A program made the translations under genes and the position numbers. The notes under the pieces are model-generated. The model saw only the letters and a list, made by a program, of their open reading frames with translations, was not told where the DNA came from and did not search any database. From Dasyornis broadbenti (Eukaryota > Chordata > Aves > Passeriformes > Dasyornithidae): DNA of 64,000 nucleotides. Position 1 is the stretch's first letter; each line of letters starts with the position of its first letter. Positions 27,646-38,082 of this stretch are shown one piece after another. Where the stretch lies: assembly GCA_013397935.1 (NCBI GenBank), contig VZRN01004413.1, positions 255,439 through 319,438 of the forward strand, read 5' to 3'.

Positions 27646-28307
27646 AAGAAATCAAAACAATGGGTGCACGCACTTCTTTTTAGCCAGAGGAGGAGGAGGA
27701 GGATGTGAGAACATGTGAGGGAAAGCAACATGGAGAGACCAAGGTCAGTGGAGAAGGAGGAGGAGGGGAAGCTCCAGGCGCCAGAGCTCTGCAGCCTCTG
27801 CAGGCCGTGGTGAGGCCATGGTGAAGCAGGGGAGCCCCTGCAGCCCATGGGGCCCACGGGGAATGCTGAGATCCACTCGCAGCCTGTGGGGAGGTGCCCC
27901 ATGCTGGGGTGGATGCCTGGAGGAGGCCGTGGTCCAGAGGGAGTCCCAGTGGAGAGAGAGGCCTTGCTCATGAGATGGAACGGCCCGGCCTCGGAGGTCT
28001 GCACCTTGTGGACAAGGGACCATACGCCACAGGAGTTTTGGGAGGACTGTCTACCTGTTGGGGGAGCTTATGTTGCGGCAGGTTTGGGCAGGCTACTGCT
28101 TGTGAGATTGGGACCCAGGGCTATGCAGAGGATAAGACTCGTCTCTCCGAGCAGTGGAAGAAGATCTTGGTGATGAACTGACCTACCCCTCACCCCATGC
28201 CTTGTCCCCCTGTGCAGCTGCTGGGAATGAGGGAGCAGGGTGAGTGGAGAAACGGTGTCTTTGAAGGTTTTATTTCACTTCTCATTTACTCCTCTGACTC
28301 CATTAGC

Positions 28308-28313
28308 AATAAA
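28308..28313 (+). terminator. LTR polyadenylation signal AATAAA
   Basis: The hexamer lies in the T-rich 3' part of the LTR on the same strand as the TATTTAAG box, as expected for the R region of a retroviral LTR. Confidence 0.6.
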
Positions 28314-28497
28314 TCACTTTGCAACTTTAAGTTCAGCCTCTTCTGCCCTCAGTGCATCTTCTCCTGGTTCCTTATCTCAACTCATGGGCCCTGTGTGTGT
28401 TAATTTTTTTGCTCTCCTCTGCCCAATTGTGGCAGGGGAGAGGGAGTGAGTAGATGTTGTGAGTGCCTGGCATTTGGCCAGAGTCAAAACCATGACA

Positions 28498-29760
28498 AAG
28501 CCATAAAGGATTGTGACCCCTGGGGTAAAGAAGGGCCTGTGTTTCCTTTCCCCAACACAGCTGAAGGTGTTCTGTGTCCAAATTTTACTGTCTCTAAAAG
28601 CTGCCAGTTATAAAAGGCATTGTCAGCACAGTGGGAATGCTGTTCTGATCCCAGCTTTGCGGGGAGGAAGCTGCTTGTGGGTGTTGTGGTGCAAACACCC
28701 TATGGGTGTAACCTATACACCCTATAAGTGTAACACAGGAGTGCAAGCCCGCACTGGCCAGAGCTAATACAGATGCAGATGGTTTTTATCTCCCCCTGTG
28801 ATTAAAATTTTCTACAAGCTGGTGTGCTTCCTTGAGAAGCACAAGTGCTAAAGCATGTTTATCAAAATGATTTTGAGTCATGACTTGGTGTCCTGGTTTC
28901 AGCTAGAATAGTGTTCATTTCTTCCCAGTAGCTGTTACAGTGCTGTGTTTTGGATTCAGAATGAGACCAATGTCTCAATCATTCAGCTTATTCATAGTCT
29001 TGAGGGGAAAGAGAAAAGAAAGTCAAATATGTCTTGATTGTCTAAATTGATGACAAACTTTAGGAAATGCTGAGTAGATACTTGCTTCAGCAATAGAAAG
29101 ACCTAGAACCCATTCTGCTGTGTAGACAAGTAAAACATGAGTTTTATCCATAGTCTTTGTGACATATATATGAAGAGACAGTCTAAGCCTTTTTTAAGCA
29201 GTTGATTTGAAGCCAAAGAGGTGCAAAATGAGTAATTTGGGGTTGTGTATGCCATGTCAGGTGTAGGGAAATTATTTCCAAATGCTTTCACATTGAGCCA
29301 CTAAGCCCACAGGAAAAAGTCTCTAAAAATCACACTTTATCAGACCTGTCCTATTAATTAGGGGAATAAGTCTAGGTGAAAAATACTCACAAATACTTGA
29401 ATAACTGTCAATTATTTTTTCTCCCTCATACTTAGCAGGAGTCTAGTGTGGGACTGGGCCCAATTTGAGTCTGTGTATTTCTTCTTGGTGGATAATACAG
29501 GAGTTGCAAATCTTTCATTATCTCAAAGACCTGCATTGCTCTGAAAGATGTATATTTAAAAAGATGCTGGCAGTAACTGCTGCTGACAACCAGCCCTGTT
29601 TGAAATAGACTCCCTCTGTGGCACTGTGTAGGGAAGGCTCTGTACATTGATCTATGGATTTTTCATTTGCTTTCAAATAGTCCTGCTCGTGTGTCTGCAA
29701 GGAGTGAATAAGCAAAGTTTGAATCAGTTTGACTTTGGAAGTATGATTCTGAGCAATTAC
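28498..29760. other. Unique noncoding sequence, no gene recognised
   Basis: Contains a 22-bp period tandem pair at 28695-28738. The rest is AT-rich unique DNA without recognisable repeats or exons. Confidence 0.55.
28695..28738. repeat. Two-copy 22-bp tandem repeat with palindromic unit
   Basis: ACACCCTAT starts at 28695 and again at 28717. Each is followed by a GTGTAAC word, and the first unit reads as an inverted repeat, ACACCC-TAT-GGGTGT. The two copies differ by a few substitutions. Confidence 0.7.
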
Positions 29761-29888
29761 CTTGGGAAAATACACCTCCTTCCGACTAAATAGATCTGTC
29801 AGGAAGAGCCGGAGCATGGTGTGCAGCTCCTGGAGTACACATGTGCACTGGTAAACCGGACCCAGCCAATTAAACATCAAAATGTTGG
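29761..29888 (-). other. Exon-like open segment with splice-like borders (uncertain)
   Basis: On the minus strand an AG at 29890-29889 is followed by 128 bases open in one frame. It encodes a hydrophobic stretch beginning NILMFNWLGPVY and ending RKEVYFPK, and then CCCAAG meets GTAATT at 29760, a reasonable donor. Composition is more balanced than in the surrounding AT-rich DNA. The other two frames are stopped early. Against it: the acceptor pyrimidine tract is weak, the 137-codon open frame continues past the donor, and I recognise no protein family. It may be a chance frame or a conserved noncoding element. No function is proposed. Confidence 0.18.
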
Positions 29889-31460
29889 CTGCATTCAGTT
29901 CACAGGAAGACTTATGTAAGTTCATTTTCATAGCATGCGTATGTGTCTTTAGACTCTAACTGACAGATTCCCACAGTGAATAGGCTGGGGAGATATCAAT
30001 TATCTGGTTAGCTGTGCGCTGCCATTCTATGCTCTGTGGCTTTCTGACAGAAGCAGGCAGAAAGCAAGAGAAGCAGAATAATTCTGGTTCAGCAAGGCTG
30101 TTAATATTTCAGTCTAGAAACCTCAAATCATTGTGAAAAGATGGGGAGAATGGTCATTTTAAGCCTGACCGCTGCAATTTCTTTTAAGATCGTGCAAAGT
30201 GCTAATGACTGTTTCACTGCAAAGTAGGGACCACAGTATTCCAAGATCAGGCATTTGGGGGTTCAGTGATTTGTAGTCTAATATTACTTCGGATCATTCA
30301 CCTCTAATAGCACCAAATAACTTTAATTATCTCAATGTATTGTACAGAGCAGTCAGTAGTATATACAAATCAGTGTGATTTGTTAGAAAAAATGTGCTGT
30401 ATCCATTTTTTAAAATCGTGTGCATGCTCCAAGCACAGCCTTGAGTTGTTATGTACGAGTCTGAGTGACTTTTATTGCTGCTATTTTCCATCCTTGTGTG
30501 TGTCTATTCGGTAGGACGTTTATGTTCATTAAATGTTTGCAATTTCCACAGCAGCCTGTCATGTACTGCTGCTTCCTGGCCATCAGTGAGGTGGTACTTT
30601 GCTCCTGACAAGGAGCCCACGTCTAGACTTGTCAGGGTGGCCATCAAAGCCATTACACTTGTTAAGCAAACTAGGCAAGAACCCAGAGCACCAATTTCTA
30701 ATGGATAGTTGCTGCTTCTGTCACATAATCTTTCCTCTCACAGTGGGCAACTCTTAGAATTCAAGGAAGATGAGTAAATAAGCCAAGTATGAGCAGACTG
30801 CTGCTGCTGCACAGAAGTGTAATGAGAAGGTTTGGAATGAGATGTCCATGGATTCCTTTTGCACAGTGCCCTGTCTTCCCTCAGGTCCCTCTGAAATGCT
30901 TAAAGACTCCTTGTTGTTACACATTGCAATTTGGCTTTCTTAATGGACTTGTGGATGCATATGAATGGATTCATTCCCATTTTCAGCTTTATTTTTTCTA
31001 TAGCTGTTTTTCTTTCTGGTTTGACATTTTTTTTTTTTTTTTAGCTGAGAGTGGAAATCAGCCTAGCTATCAAGCTTCTGGGGTGAAAAAGTCTAGGTGA
31101 GGTGAGTTCCAAGATTTCCAGGAATTCTGCTGTACTTTTTTTCTAGAGCACTGTATGCCAGTATGGGTGTAGGCAATGAACATATAACATGTTATAATGC
31201 TTGGTACAAACATTCCAGAGGCTGGAGTACTAGAGTATGAATGACTGTCTTGTGTATCTCAGATTAAAGATTGTTCAGGTTTTTAGTTCTCTACATCCCA
31301 TCATAGTGTTTAGGAATCCCTGCTCTTCTGGGGAATCTCATGGCTTCTGTAGCCTCTACAACTGACGGCTGATAGCGAGAGCAAGGGGGAAATAAGTCTT
31401 TGGCTTCATAGCCCTCCATCTGGAGACCCACAAATAGGCTGGATTTACCACAGCAACTCA
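29889..31460. other. Unique noncoding sequence, no gene recognised
   Basis: AT-rich and repeat-poor. A T16 run lies at 31027-31042. The part around 30280-30420 has an enhancer-like texture (CTTTAATTATCTC, CGTGTGCATG) but nothing decisive. Short open frames at 30475-31100 have no recognisable domain. Confidence 0.5.
31027..31042. repeat. Poly-T tract (16 T)
   Basis: Uninterrupted T run followed by TTAG-like sequence. It resembles a pyrimidine tract plus AG, but no exon-like sequence follows. Confidence 0.8.
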
Positions 31461-32099
31461 CATATCTTTAATTTTTAGTTTATGAAAGACCTTTCCTCTC
31501 AATAAGAGGCACATGTCCCAAGAGCCAGCCAACGAAAGACTCGCTTACCACCCCTTTGCTCAGGACATTTTCTCTCCTCCCCCTCTTCCTAATTTTTTAA
31601 TATAAATGCATATTTTCCCCTTTTTTAGGGGGCAGAAATGTAACTTTTGTAGGAGAGCGATGAGTGTTCAAATGACACATTTTCCAGGCGTTACATTTGA
31701 TAATTTCCCCGAGATACCGGAGTTCCCTCCTAGCAATGAGTTAAGGCGACAAAAGCAAACGGGTTTGTTTGCAGGAAGCGAAGGATAACGGCGCCTAAAC
31801 TTTACTATTGGTGGCGGCAGAGGGGGTGAACGGGAGGCACGGAAAATTGCTTTTTATAATTAAAAAGGGAATCTCAGATGTTTTATATCTCGAATATTTA
31901 CAATAAAACCTTCAAGTGCTTGTCAAGAGGGTAATGTGTCATTAGCAGGAGCCTTTGCCTCTCTTCTCCTCTCGGACATGACAGTGCAGCAGGATAAGAG
32001 AAGAGTAATTATAGTTCAGCAGGGCTGCCAGGTGTGATAAATGGGTAATCAGCACACAGGAGCCCCGGTCCTCAAAGGAGGACTATTACAGCGTTATCA
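31461..32099. promoter_or_regulatory. Candidate conserved regulatory flank upstream of CpG island
   Basis: This unique block has evenly mixed composition and clustered motif-like words: CATTTGATAATTTCCCCG (near 31690), CTTTTTATAATTAAAAAG (about 31850), a TAATTA-type word near 32005, and GTGATAAATGGGTAATCAGC (about 32034). It has no simple tract over ten bases and no repeat signature, and it leads directly into the CpG island. Vertebrate enhancers near developmental genes often look like this. Conservation is inferred, not seen. Confidence 0.35.
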
Positions 32100-32600
32100 G
32101 CTGCATGCCCGCGTGTGCGGCAGCATCGCCGAGCCCGAGCCGGGCCCGGGGCTGCTCAATGCGGCTCCGCTGCCAGCCCTGCCCGCTCCCGGCCCCGCCG
32201 CTCCTTTGTGCGCCTGCCACCGTCACGGCAGTGAGAACAGGCGACAGCGGGGCTTCTCGCCCCTGCTTTTTGCTCATGTTTACATAAAACACCGCCCCGC
32301 TCTCCAGGTGAGGAGGTGCGCCGGTGCCTCCATGGTTTTCCGTGACAAGGCGATGTGGAAAGCCGGACTCCTGTCCAGGCTGTTCTGTCCCCGCTCCGGA
32401 GGATTTGACCTCTGTGTGTGCTTCTCCTGCTGCCCCTGCGGATTTAGCTGCGCTGCGCTGGGGCAGAGCGTTCTCTCACAAACAAACTTGGAGATAATCG
32501 GCTTCCTAGCAATCCCGAAGTCTCCTCAGTGTTGGATCACACAAGCTGAGCCGCAGCTCTGTCCGTGTTCTCCCTGCGCTGCTGCTCGCTTGGTGTGTGT
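32100..32600. promoter_or_regulatory. Isolated CpG-island-like region
   Basis: CpG dinucleotides are dense: I count roughly twenty in the first 165 bases, against a few per kilobase elsewhere. Base composition is strongly GC, including the palindrome CCGGGCCCGG at 32140-32149. The island fades after about 32530. Such islands usually mark promoters or developmental regulatory elements in birds. A CAG-GTGAGG sequence at 32305-32313 matches a 5' splice site, compatible with a first exon on the plus strand. No TATA box or coding sequence supports a protein gene. The 210-codon plus-strand open frame at 32041-32673 shows no domain, is arginine/cysteine/proline-rich as expected from GC-rich DNA, and is not called as a gene. 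Confidence 0.6.
32305..32313 (+). promoter_or_regulatory. Consensus-like 5' splice site in the CpG island
   Basis: CAG followed by GTGAGG matches the vertebrate donor consensus well, with the exon side ending at 32307. It lies about 200 bases into the island, where a first exon would end. A match of this length also occurs by chance. Confidence 0.25.
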
Positions 32601-32659
32601 TGGTGATGAGATTTATCTGTTTGTTGTTGCTGGGAGTGGTTGCAGATCAGAACTGAGTA

Positions 32660-33370
32660 AACCCTTTGGTTAAAATTAATCAAAACCCAATTCAACCAAT
32701 CAGTGCAACATCGATCCTCTCAACTTATTTATTTCCTTTCAAGTTCGGTGCTACCAATGGCAGGATTGGAATAGGAATATTTTAAAATAATTCTTAAAAA
32801 TAATTTTTGTAAAAAAGTGAAGATGCTCTGGCTGTAATAAATTGTTATTAAGGGAAAGGACATAATGTGCCTTGGAAAAACTAGAGGGCCAACACTTCTG
32901 ATGCAAGGTTATTTTTACAATACTTGCATTTTTATCGGTTGATGTATTTTAACTGGAGCCCTGACAATAGTCACAAAAAATTATTACTCTGGCATGGAGC
33001 TACTTATCTGACAAATGCAATGCGAATGGTCTTGTTCTTATCAATGAGATCAGATTTCAAAAAAAATGAGTACGAGGAATGAGGCGTTGCTTTGTGAACA
33101 GATAACCTTGCAGGCAAACTCGCAAACCTGAATAAAAGGATGTCTCTATGAAATAATCTGTGCATAAGTGCAATCAGGTCAGACTGTAATAGACAGCGAG
33201 GGGGGTGGAATCAAAAGGGGGAAAAACTCATTTCATCACAGTTAATGGCAAGGAAAAGAAGGCAAGGAAGGACTTTCTTTGGAGCGGAGCTGTTGCGACA
33301 AAGACCAGGGCTTCAGCGTGTCATGCACCATTTGCTGGTGCACTAGCGCTCTTTTCAAGAGCTGTGAAGC
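32660..33370. promoter_or_regulatory. Candidate conserved regulatory flank downstream of CpG island
   Basis: Unique AT-rich sequence dense in homeodomain and related words (AAAATTAATCAAAACC near 32672, ACCAATCAGTGCAAC near 32695, TTTTATCGGTTGATG near 32930, CTTATCTGACAAATG near 33003). It has no repeat content except a short A run near 33060. It continues the same texture as the upstream flank, so the whole 1.9 kb may be one regulatory unit. Confidence 0.35.
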
Positions 33371-34699
33371 CATTATTGTAATGTGAAAAAAGTAGAAAGA
33401 AATACTCCCTCCTGGTCACTGGAAGGGCAAATGAGGTGCAGGCTTTTTTTTTTTTTTTCCCTTGTTTTTTTTTTTTTTTCCCTACACTGTTTGTGCAGGG
33501 AGGTTTCTAGATTCCCCCTGGTAAAGCTCCACTGGGATGCAGGAAAGATCACAGTGCCCTTATAAACAACACTTCTTGGCACTGTTTACCTTCTTTTGTG
33601 ACTTTGTTGCCTGTGAAGGAGGATAGGGGTATCAGAGGTTCAATTGCAATGAACATTTTCCCTGCTTTTGTATTTGAAGGAGCAGAACACTCTCTAGCTG
33701 AAGTTTCACAGTGCATTTCTGTGGTTTAAGTTTTAAATAAAAAACTCTCAGTACATTCCTGTATGGTAAAGTTATCTAGTGGTGATAATAAGTCCAATAG
33801 TCTGTGGATTTTGTGTGTTTTATTAAAAAGAGAAGAGAAAGAATCCTTTGTTCATTGGCATAATGCAATCCTGTCTCTGAACAGTTCTAATTTGCAAACC
33901 AAGTACTTTGTAAATTGTGGAAACCTGGTTATAACTTGAAGGCTGAATAAAATGGGTCATCTTATAACTGAAAGATAAATATAGATGTAAAATAGTGCCA
34001 CAAATGTCTTTTAAGCAAGAAAAAATAAATAAATAATAGGTTTCAGAACTGGCTTGTTCTTGTATAGTTTATGGGTAAAGCAAGATTACACATACAGCCC
34101 TGCAGCCGATTCCCAGGACTGCTAAAGTGTGAAGAACAGGAGTGACATTCTAGTCTTCAATAAATCTCTATAAAAATGTTTATGAACCCTGCAATTTACT
34201 GTCTTTTAAATGCAAATTGAAAGGGGCATCGTCACAAGTGTAAAGGAGACCTGCAGTGGCCTAAAGGAATTATAAAATGTTGCAAAAGGCTTCCGAAATT
34301 GTGTGATCTTAAATGGTTCTATTTTAAAAAATGATTTCCCATTTATACTTCTGTGACAGCTTTGTTAATTTATTAAAGACATCTCTGTGACTTGCAGGAA
34401 GGTGCTTGTGAGCACTGAGCTTCACAGAAGCTGTTTGTAGGGGCTCTCAAGGAGCTACAGTTTAATTTGGCAGGCACGGGGGGCAAGTTTGCTGTTCACC
34501 TACAAGTAATATGGAAGGCCATGGAGGGTCAAAAATGTATAAAGCAGTGGTCTTGTCTGACAAATTACTGGTAAAGTAGCAGAGATTTCCTCCCTCTTCC
34601 CAGCTTCTCCATGTGGTCATCTGCTGTGAAACTCCTAAGCAGCAAAAATGTACTGGATGAACAGATCAGCATCCCTCAGTCCACCAGGGACGAAGCCAG
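33371..34699. other. Unique noncoding sequence, no gene recognised
   Basis: AT-rich, with the double poly-T tract at 33444-33479, an AAATAAAT run near 34022-34034 and an ATGCAAAT octamer at 34210. No exon or interspersed repeat was recognised. Confidence 0.55.
33444..33479. repeat. Double poly-T tract
   Basis: T15 and T15 runs are separated by CCCTTG. They give poly-phenylalanine and poly-lysine shadow frames on the two strands. Confidence 0.85.
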
Positions 34700-34801
34700 A
34701 CACTTGAAGACATGGCTCAAGAGCGAATGTGGTAGTGGTGCTGGCTGGATGATTGGGCTTGATGATCTTAGAAGTATTTTCCAACCTTATTGATTCTGTA
34801 A
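34700..34801 (+). mobile_element. 3' end of a CR1 LINE, sense on + strand
   Basis: The block contains the terminal CR1 sequence: GGTGCTGGCTGGATGATTGG, then CTTGATGATCTTAGAAG, TTTTCCAACCTTA and a final TGATTCTGTAATTC, which is a decayed version of the short CR1 terminal repeats. The 5' part is truncated, as in most CR1 copies. The 60-codon open frame ending inside it is not a gene. Confidence 0.9.
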
Positions 34802-37800
34802 TTCCAAGTCCAAACTGAATGAAGAGTGAGTCATCTTTCTGTGCTGTAGTTAGGCTTTTTCCAATGGAAATGAACTAATTTCCACGTACACGTTTATCAT
34901 TTTATCTAGAAAATATTGCTCCTTGTGGAAGCAAATTTAATTCCTATAAATTAGGTATTACAGAAGGAGTTTTCATCAGTTGGATAGGTTGCTTTCATCT
35001 TTTCTTTTACTGATTGGTAAATTTTTAGAATGTTTCTTCACATTTTTTTTCAGCTAAGAGCTATGATTTTCTGCGTTTGGGTGATGTAATTGGCACCCAA
35101 TTTGATTTTTTTAAAAAATAAAGTATTCCTTGAGACAATATGGGATATCAATGTGTGCAGTTGGAACAGTGTAATTGTTTGCATAGCTTAGAATTTTCCA
35201 CAGCCTACTTCATCTCTTCTGTTTAATTTAATGACAAATAACCACGATGGACTCACATGATATTCATGCTGTGTACGAGAGGAATATAAGTGTATCTGGC
35301 AGTGGATAAGGCTACTTCTCCTGGTTTTCATATCCTTCTACTCCTTAAGAAAAAAAGGCGTGGGTATCTGATTTCTGGCAAGTTAAGTTAAATATGCTGC
35401 TTTGGCACTGGCTGATTATTTAGCTGTCAGAAATGGTTGGAGAATGGGCTGTCAGGATCCAAAGTCTGTAGAACATCTGCTTGTCTGGCCTGGGCAGCTT
35501 CTCAGCATACATATGGTGGAGGATCTTTGGAAGCAAAACAACGTAAATAAATTAATTTGGAGGGCGTGGGGATCTGCGTGACTCTACGCATGGAAAAATG
35601 ATATTGCTTGTCTCTATCACATTGCAGACTTTCTAACCCCTAAATAAAGCAGTAATAGTTTATAGCTCAATAGCACCTTGCAAATATTGCTGTTCATTTT
35701 GTTGTCATGCAAAACTGCTGAAGCACTCTACCTCTTCCTGCAGCCTTCTGTCTGCCTGGATATTGTCTTTGTAGCAGAGTTTAATATGTAGATATCTGCT
35801 TGTCAGGATTAAAGTGTTGTAATCCAGTGTTTTCAGAAGAAGGAACTCCTTTGCTATTTCAGAATTGCTTGAGCCACGGGCTTACAGCAATCAGGACCTT
35901 GTCTGGAATCATTCTGACCCACAGCCAGCCCCCTCTGTGCCCCTGTGACCAAACTATCTCCTTGTGTGTCTGTAAAATATTTCATGCTCATTTTCTTCTG
36001 GCAGTATCAGCTCATGGTTTAGAGCAGGCTTTGGGAGAGCTGGGCTCCTCCCCAGGAAAATGACTCAGCTCCCCACCTTTGCATTGCTAATACCCCAATT
36101 ATCAATGCCATCCTGGCAGCACATGGAGACATTTAGGAACTGTACTATGCACCCATAATCCCACAAGCTTGAAACTTATGCAAAGCCCTCGGAAATCACA
36201 TCTGTGTTCCTTCAACACTGGGAAGGATCAAAGACTCACCTCTGCACAAAACTCTGGATCAAATGGCTTGTCACTGTCTGTGCAGCTGCAGGCACCAGGG
36301 AGAGTCAAATGGGACAGGGATTTGCTAACGAGGAGCATTAATGTGGACTTGTTAAATTTTCTTTCTTGGATAAGACCTCTTTTCTGCATTTTAAGTGCAA
36401 GTAATGTGTTCATCAGTGAAGGGAGAGGAACAGTGAATCCCTGGTGGTTGCTGAGGGCAAGGGCAGGTGAACACTTGCCAGGACATGGTTAGTCTTGACA
36501 TGTTGTACTGCAGCCTGGGAAAGTGGGAGTGCTTTTGCACAACAGCTTACTTTGATTTTCAGGTTAATAACACACATGGAGCAAAAGATTTTGCTTTGTA
36601 ACTTCTTTAGTTAAAAGTCAATTGCCTGATATGGTGTACCACCACGAGAGAGCAGAAAATTATCCATTTTCAGGGGAGGTGGAAAATGCTTCCTTTGTTC
36701 ATCCATCCTAAAAGTATGCTTAACGACTGTGATTCAGAGCTATCTAACATGAATTTCAGAATCTGTTGGTCCAGTTTTACCAATACCCTGTGTACTTCCA
36801 GGTGGAGAGAATCCAAGAAGGTATCTGGCCTCGCTAGTGAGGGGAAGATACTCTAATCACTTGTGCGTATCACTTATGTCCTGTATATCAGACTGGTTCC
36901 TAGCTGAGCACGGGCAATGAGCAAGGGGACTGGATGTCTGTTAGCAGCCTCGTGCTCAAAACCAAGCAGAAGGAAGATTCAGAGCACAGGCTGTCCTGTT
37001 TCCTCTCACTATTCCCTTAAGATGAGCAAAGGTTGCTAAAACAATGCTGATAATGAGGTTTGACCCTCTCATTACCCTCAACCTCTGCCTACAAACCATC
37101 TGCAGTGAAAATCCCTGAACTCCACACAAGGGGTTTGAACTTGGAAACTGTTAACCTTCCAAATATGATGTCGTTTCTGGCATTATTTACTTCCTAGCCC
37201 TTATAATACTCTGATCTTTTAATGTACAATGGCACTTGGTCTCAAACATAGCGATCTGCCAGCACCAAGCCACCATCCCTTCCTCCTGGATTCCTGTTTT
37301 CCCTTCCTCCCCTGGATGCCCAGAGGTAGCAGCAGGCAGTCCCTGGGACATTTATGGATGGCTCTGCTTTGCCAATATTGAGCAGTAAATAAATCACACA
37401 TGGGCTGTGAGTGGACTTGGGATGGCTGGGAGCAGCCAGGACTGCCCTGACATCAGTGTCAGTGTGTGTTTGATAGAATGATCCAAGCACAGTTCTCAAG
37501 TCAGGAGCTGTTTCAGGTATCCAGTCTCTGTTCTGGTATTCCTACCAGGATAACATGCTTACTTTGCTAAGCTACTCCAGATCTGTGTGTTCAAAATCTG
37601 TCCAAAATGTCCTTTGCATGTGAAGGTGCTCAAGCTCGTTTCTGCAGGTGCAGGTTGAAACCACCCTTCTGTTTGCTGTCTGTGGATGTGTGTGAGTTCC
37701 TGGAATTTGTCATCAGGATAGGGATTTGCCCCTCTGTCCTTGGGCAGGATTTTGCTTCCTGCTATAAATTTGCGGAGTACTGTGTATCATTTCCCTCCTG

Positions 37801-37848
37801 GCTGCCACCCTGTGCCTCATAAGTGATTGTACTCTAGTGGGGAAGTGA
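34802..37848. other. Unique noncoding sequence, no gene recognised
   Basis: No exon or recognisable mobile element. Slightly GC-rich parts at about 35890-36060 and 37240-37330 create overlapping short open frames on both strands. Pyrimidine-rich words occur but no clean microsatellite. Confidence 0.5.
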
Positions 37849-37913
37849 TTTGTATGTATATTTTTATAAAACACTTTGGGATCCTTGGGGAAGAAAGTTG
37901 TTATATAAATGTA
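37849..37913 (+). mobile_element. Old L2/SINE-type 3' tail relic
   Basis: AACACTTTGGGATCCTTGGG followed by GTTGTTATATAAATG resembles the shared tail of ancient L2-dependent SINEs and L2 LINEs (in consensus form, an AAAGCGCTTTG word followed by GCGCTATATAAATG). The body upstream is too decayed to classify. Confidence 0.45.
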
Positions 37914-37915
37914 TT

Positions 37916-38082
37916 TCCCAGGGGAAAGTAGTGGAAATCTCATTACTTGGAACATACAGCGTATTTAAAAGCAGGTTTGACAAAACACTAGAAAATAAAG
38001 GAAGCAATCCTGAACTGGCACTGGGATGGTCTAAATGATCTAGCAGATATTTTCCATCTCTAAAGTTTGTCTCATGATTTTG
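37916..38082 (+). mobile_element. Old CR1-like LINE 3' fragment, sense on + strand
   Basis: The order of words follows the 3' part of older CR1 families: GTAGTGGAAATCTCATTACTTGG, then TATTTAAAAGCAGGTTTGAC, ACTGGGATGGTCTAAATGAT, TTTTCCATCTCTAA and a final CATGATTTTG. Divergence is clearly higher than in the fragments at 4805 and 34700, so this is an older insertion. Two short open frames across it are not genes. Confidence 0.7.

Larger units (their letters stand above)
27449..28497 (+). mobile_element. Probable solo LTR of an avian endogenous retrovirus
   Basis: The element starts TGTTGGTTTTGC and ends CCATGACA, giving the TG...CA termini of retroviral LTRs with partly inverted ends. Inside, in order, are CCAAT boxes at 27550 and 27602, a TATTTAAG box at 27638, a GC-rich degenerate repeat region built on CCCATGG/CCCACGG words (about 27800-28030), the polyadenylation signal AATAAA at 28308, and a 3' part with CTTATCTCAACTCATGGGCC. 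I recognise this order from LTRs dispersed in bird genomes, probably ERVL-type; the class is from memory. No gag, pol or second LTR follows, so it is a solo LTR left by recombination. Flanks AAGCC (27442-27446) and AAGCC (28498-28502) suggest a decayed target duplication, though two bases separate the left copy from the TG. The open frames of 85-132 codons on both strands inside it are not genes. Confidence 0.85.

Noticed and set aside
27606..28181. Open frames of 92-132 codons on both strands
   Set aside because: They lie inside the LTR, whose GC-rich internal repeats explain their length. They carry no retroviral protein motif.
30541..30600. Possible exon after a good acceptor (ATTTCCACAG)
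   Set aside because: The only nearby donor would leave an exon of about 30 bases with no recognisable content.
32041..32673. Longest open frame of the window (210 codons, plus strand)
   Set aside because: It sits in the CpG island, where stop codons are rare by composition. It shows no domain or signal, and the start has no supporting context.
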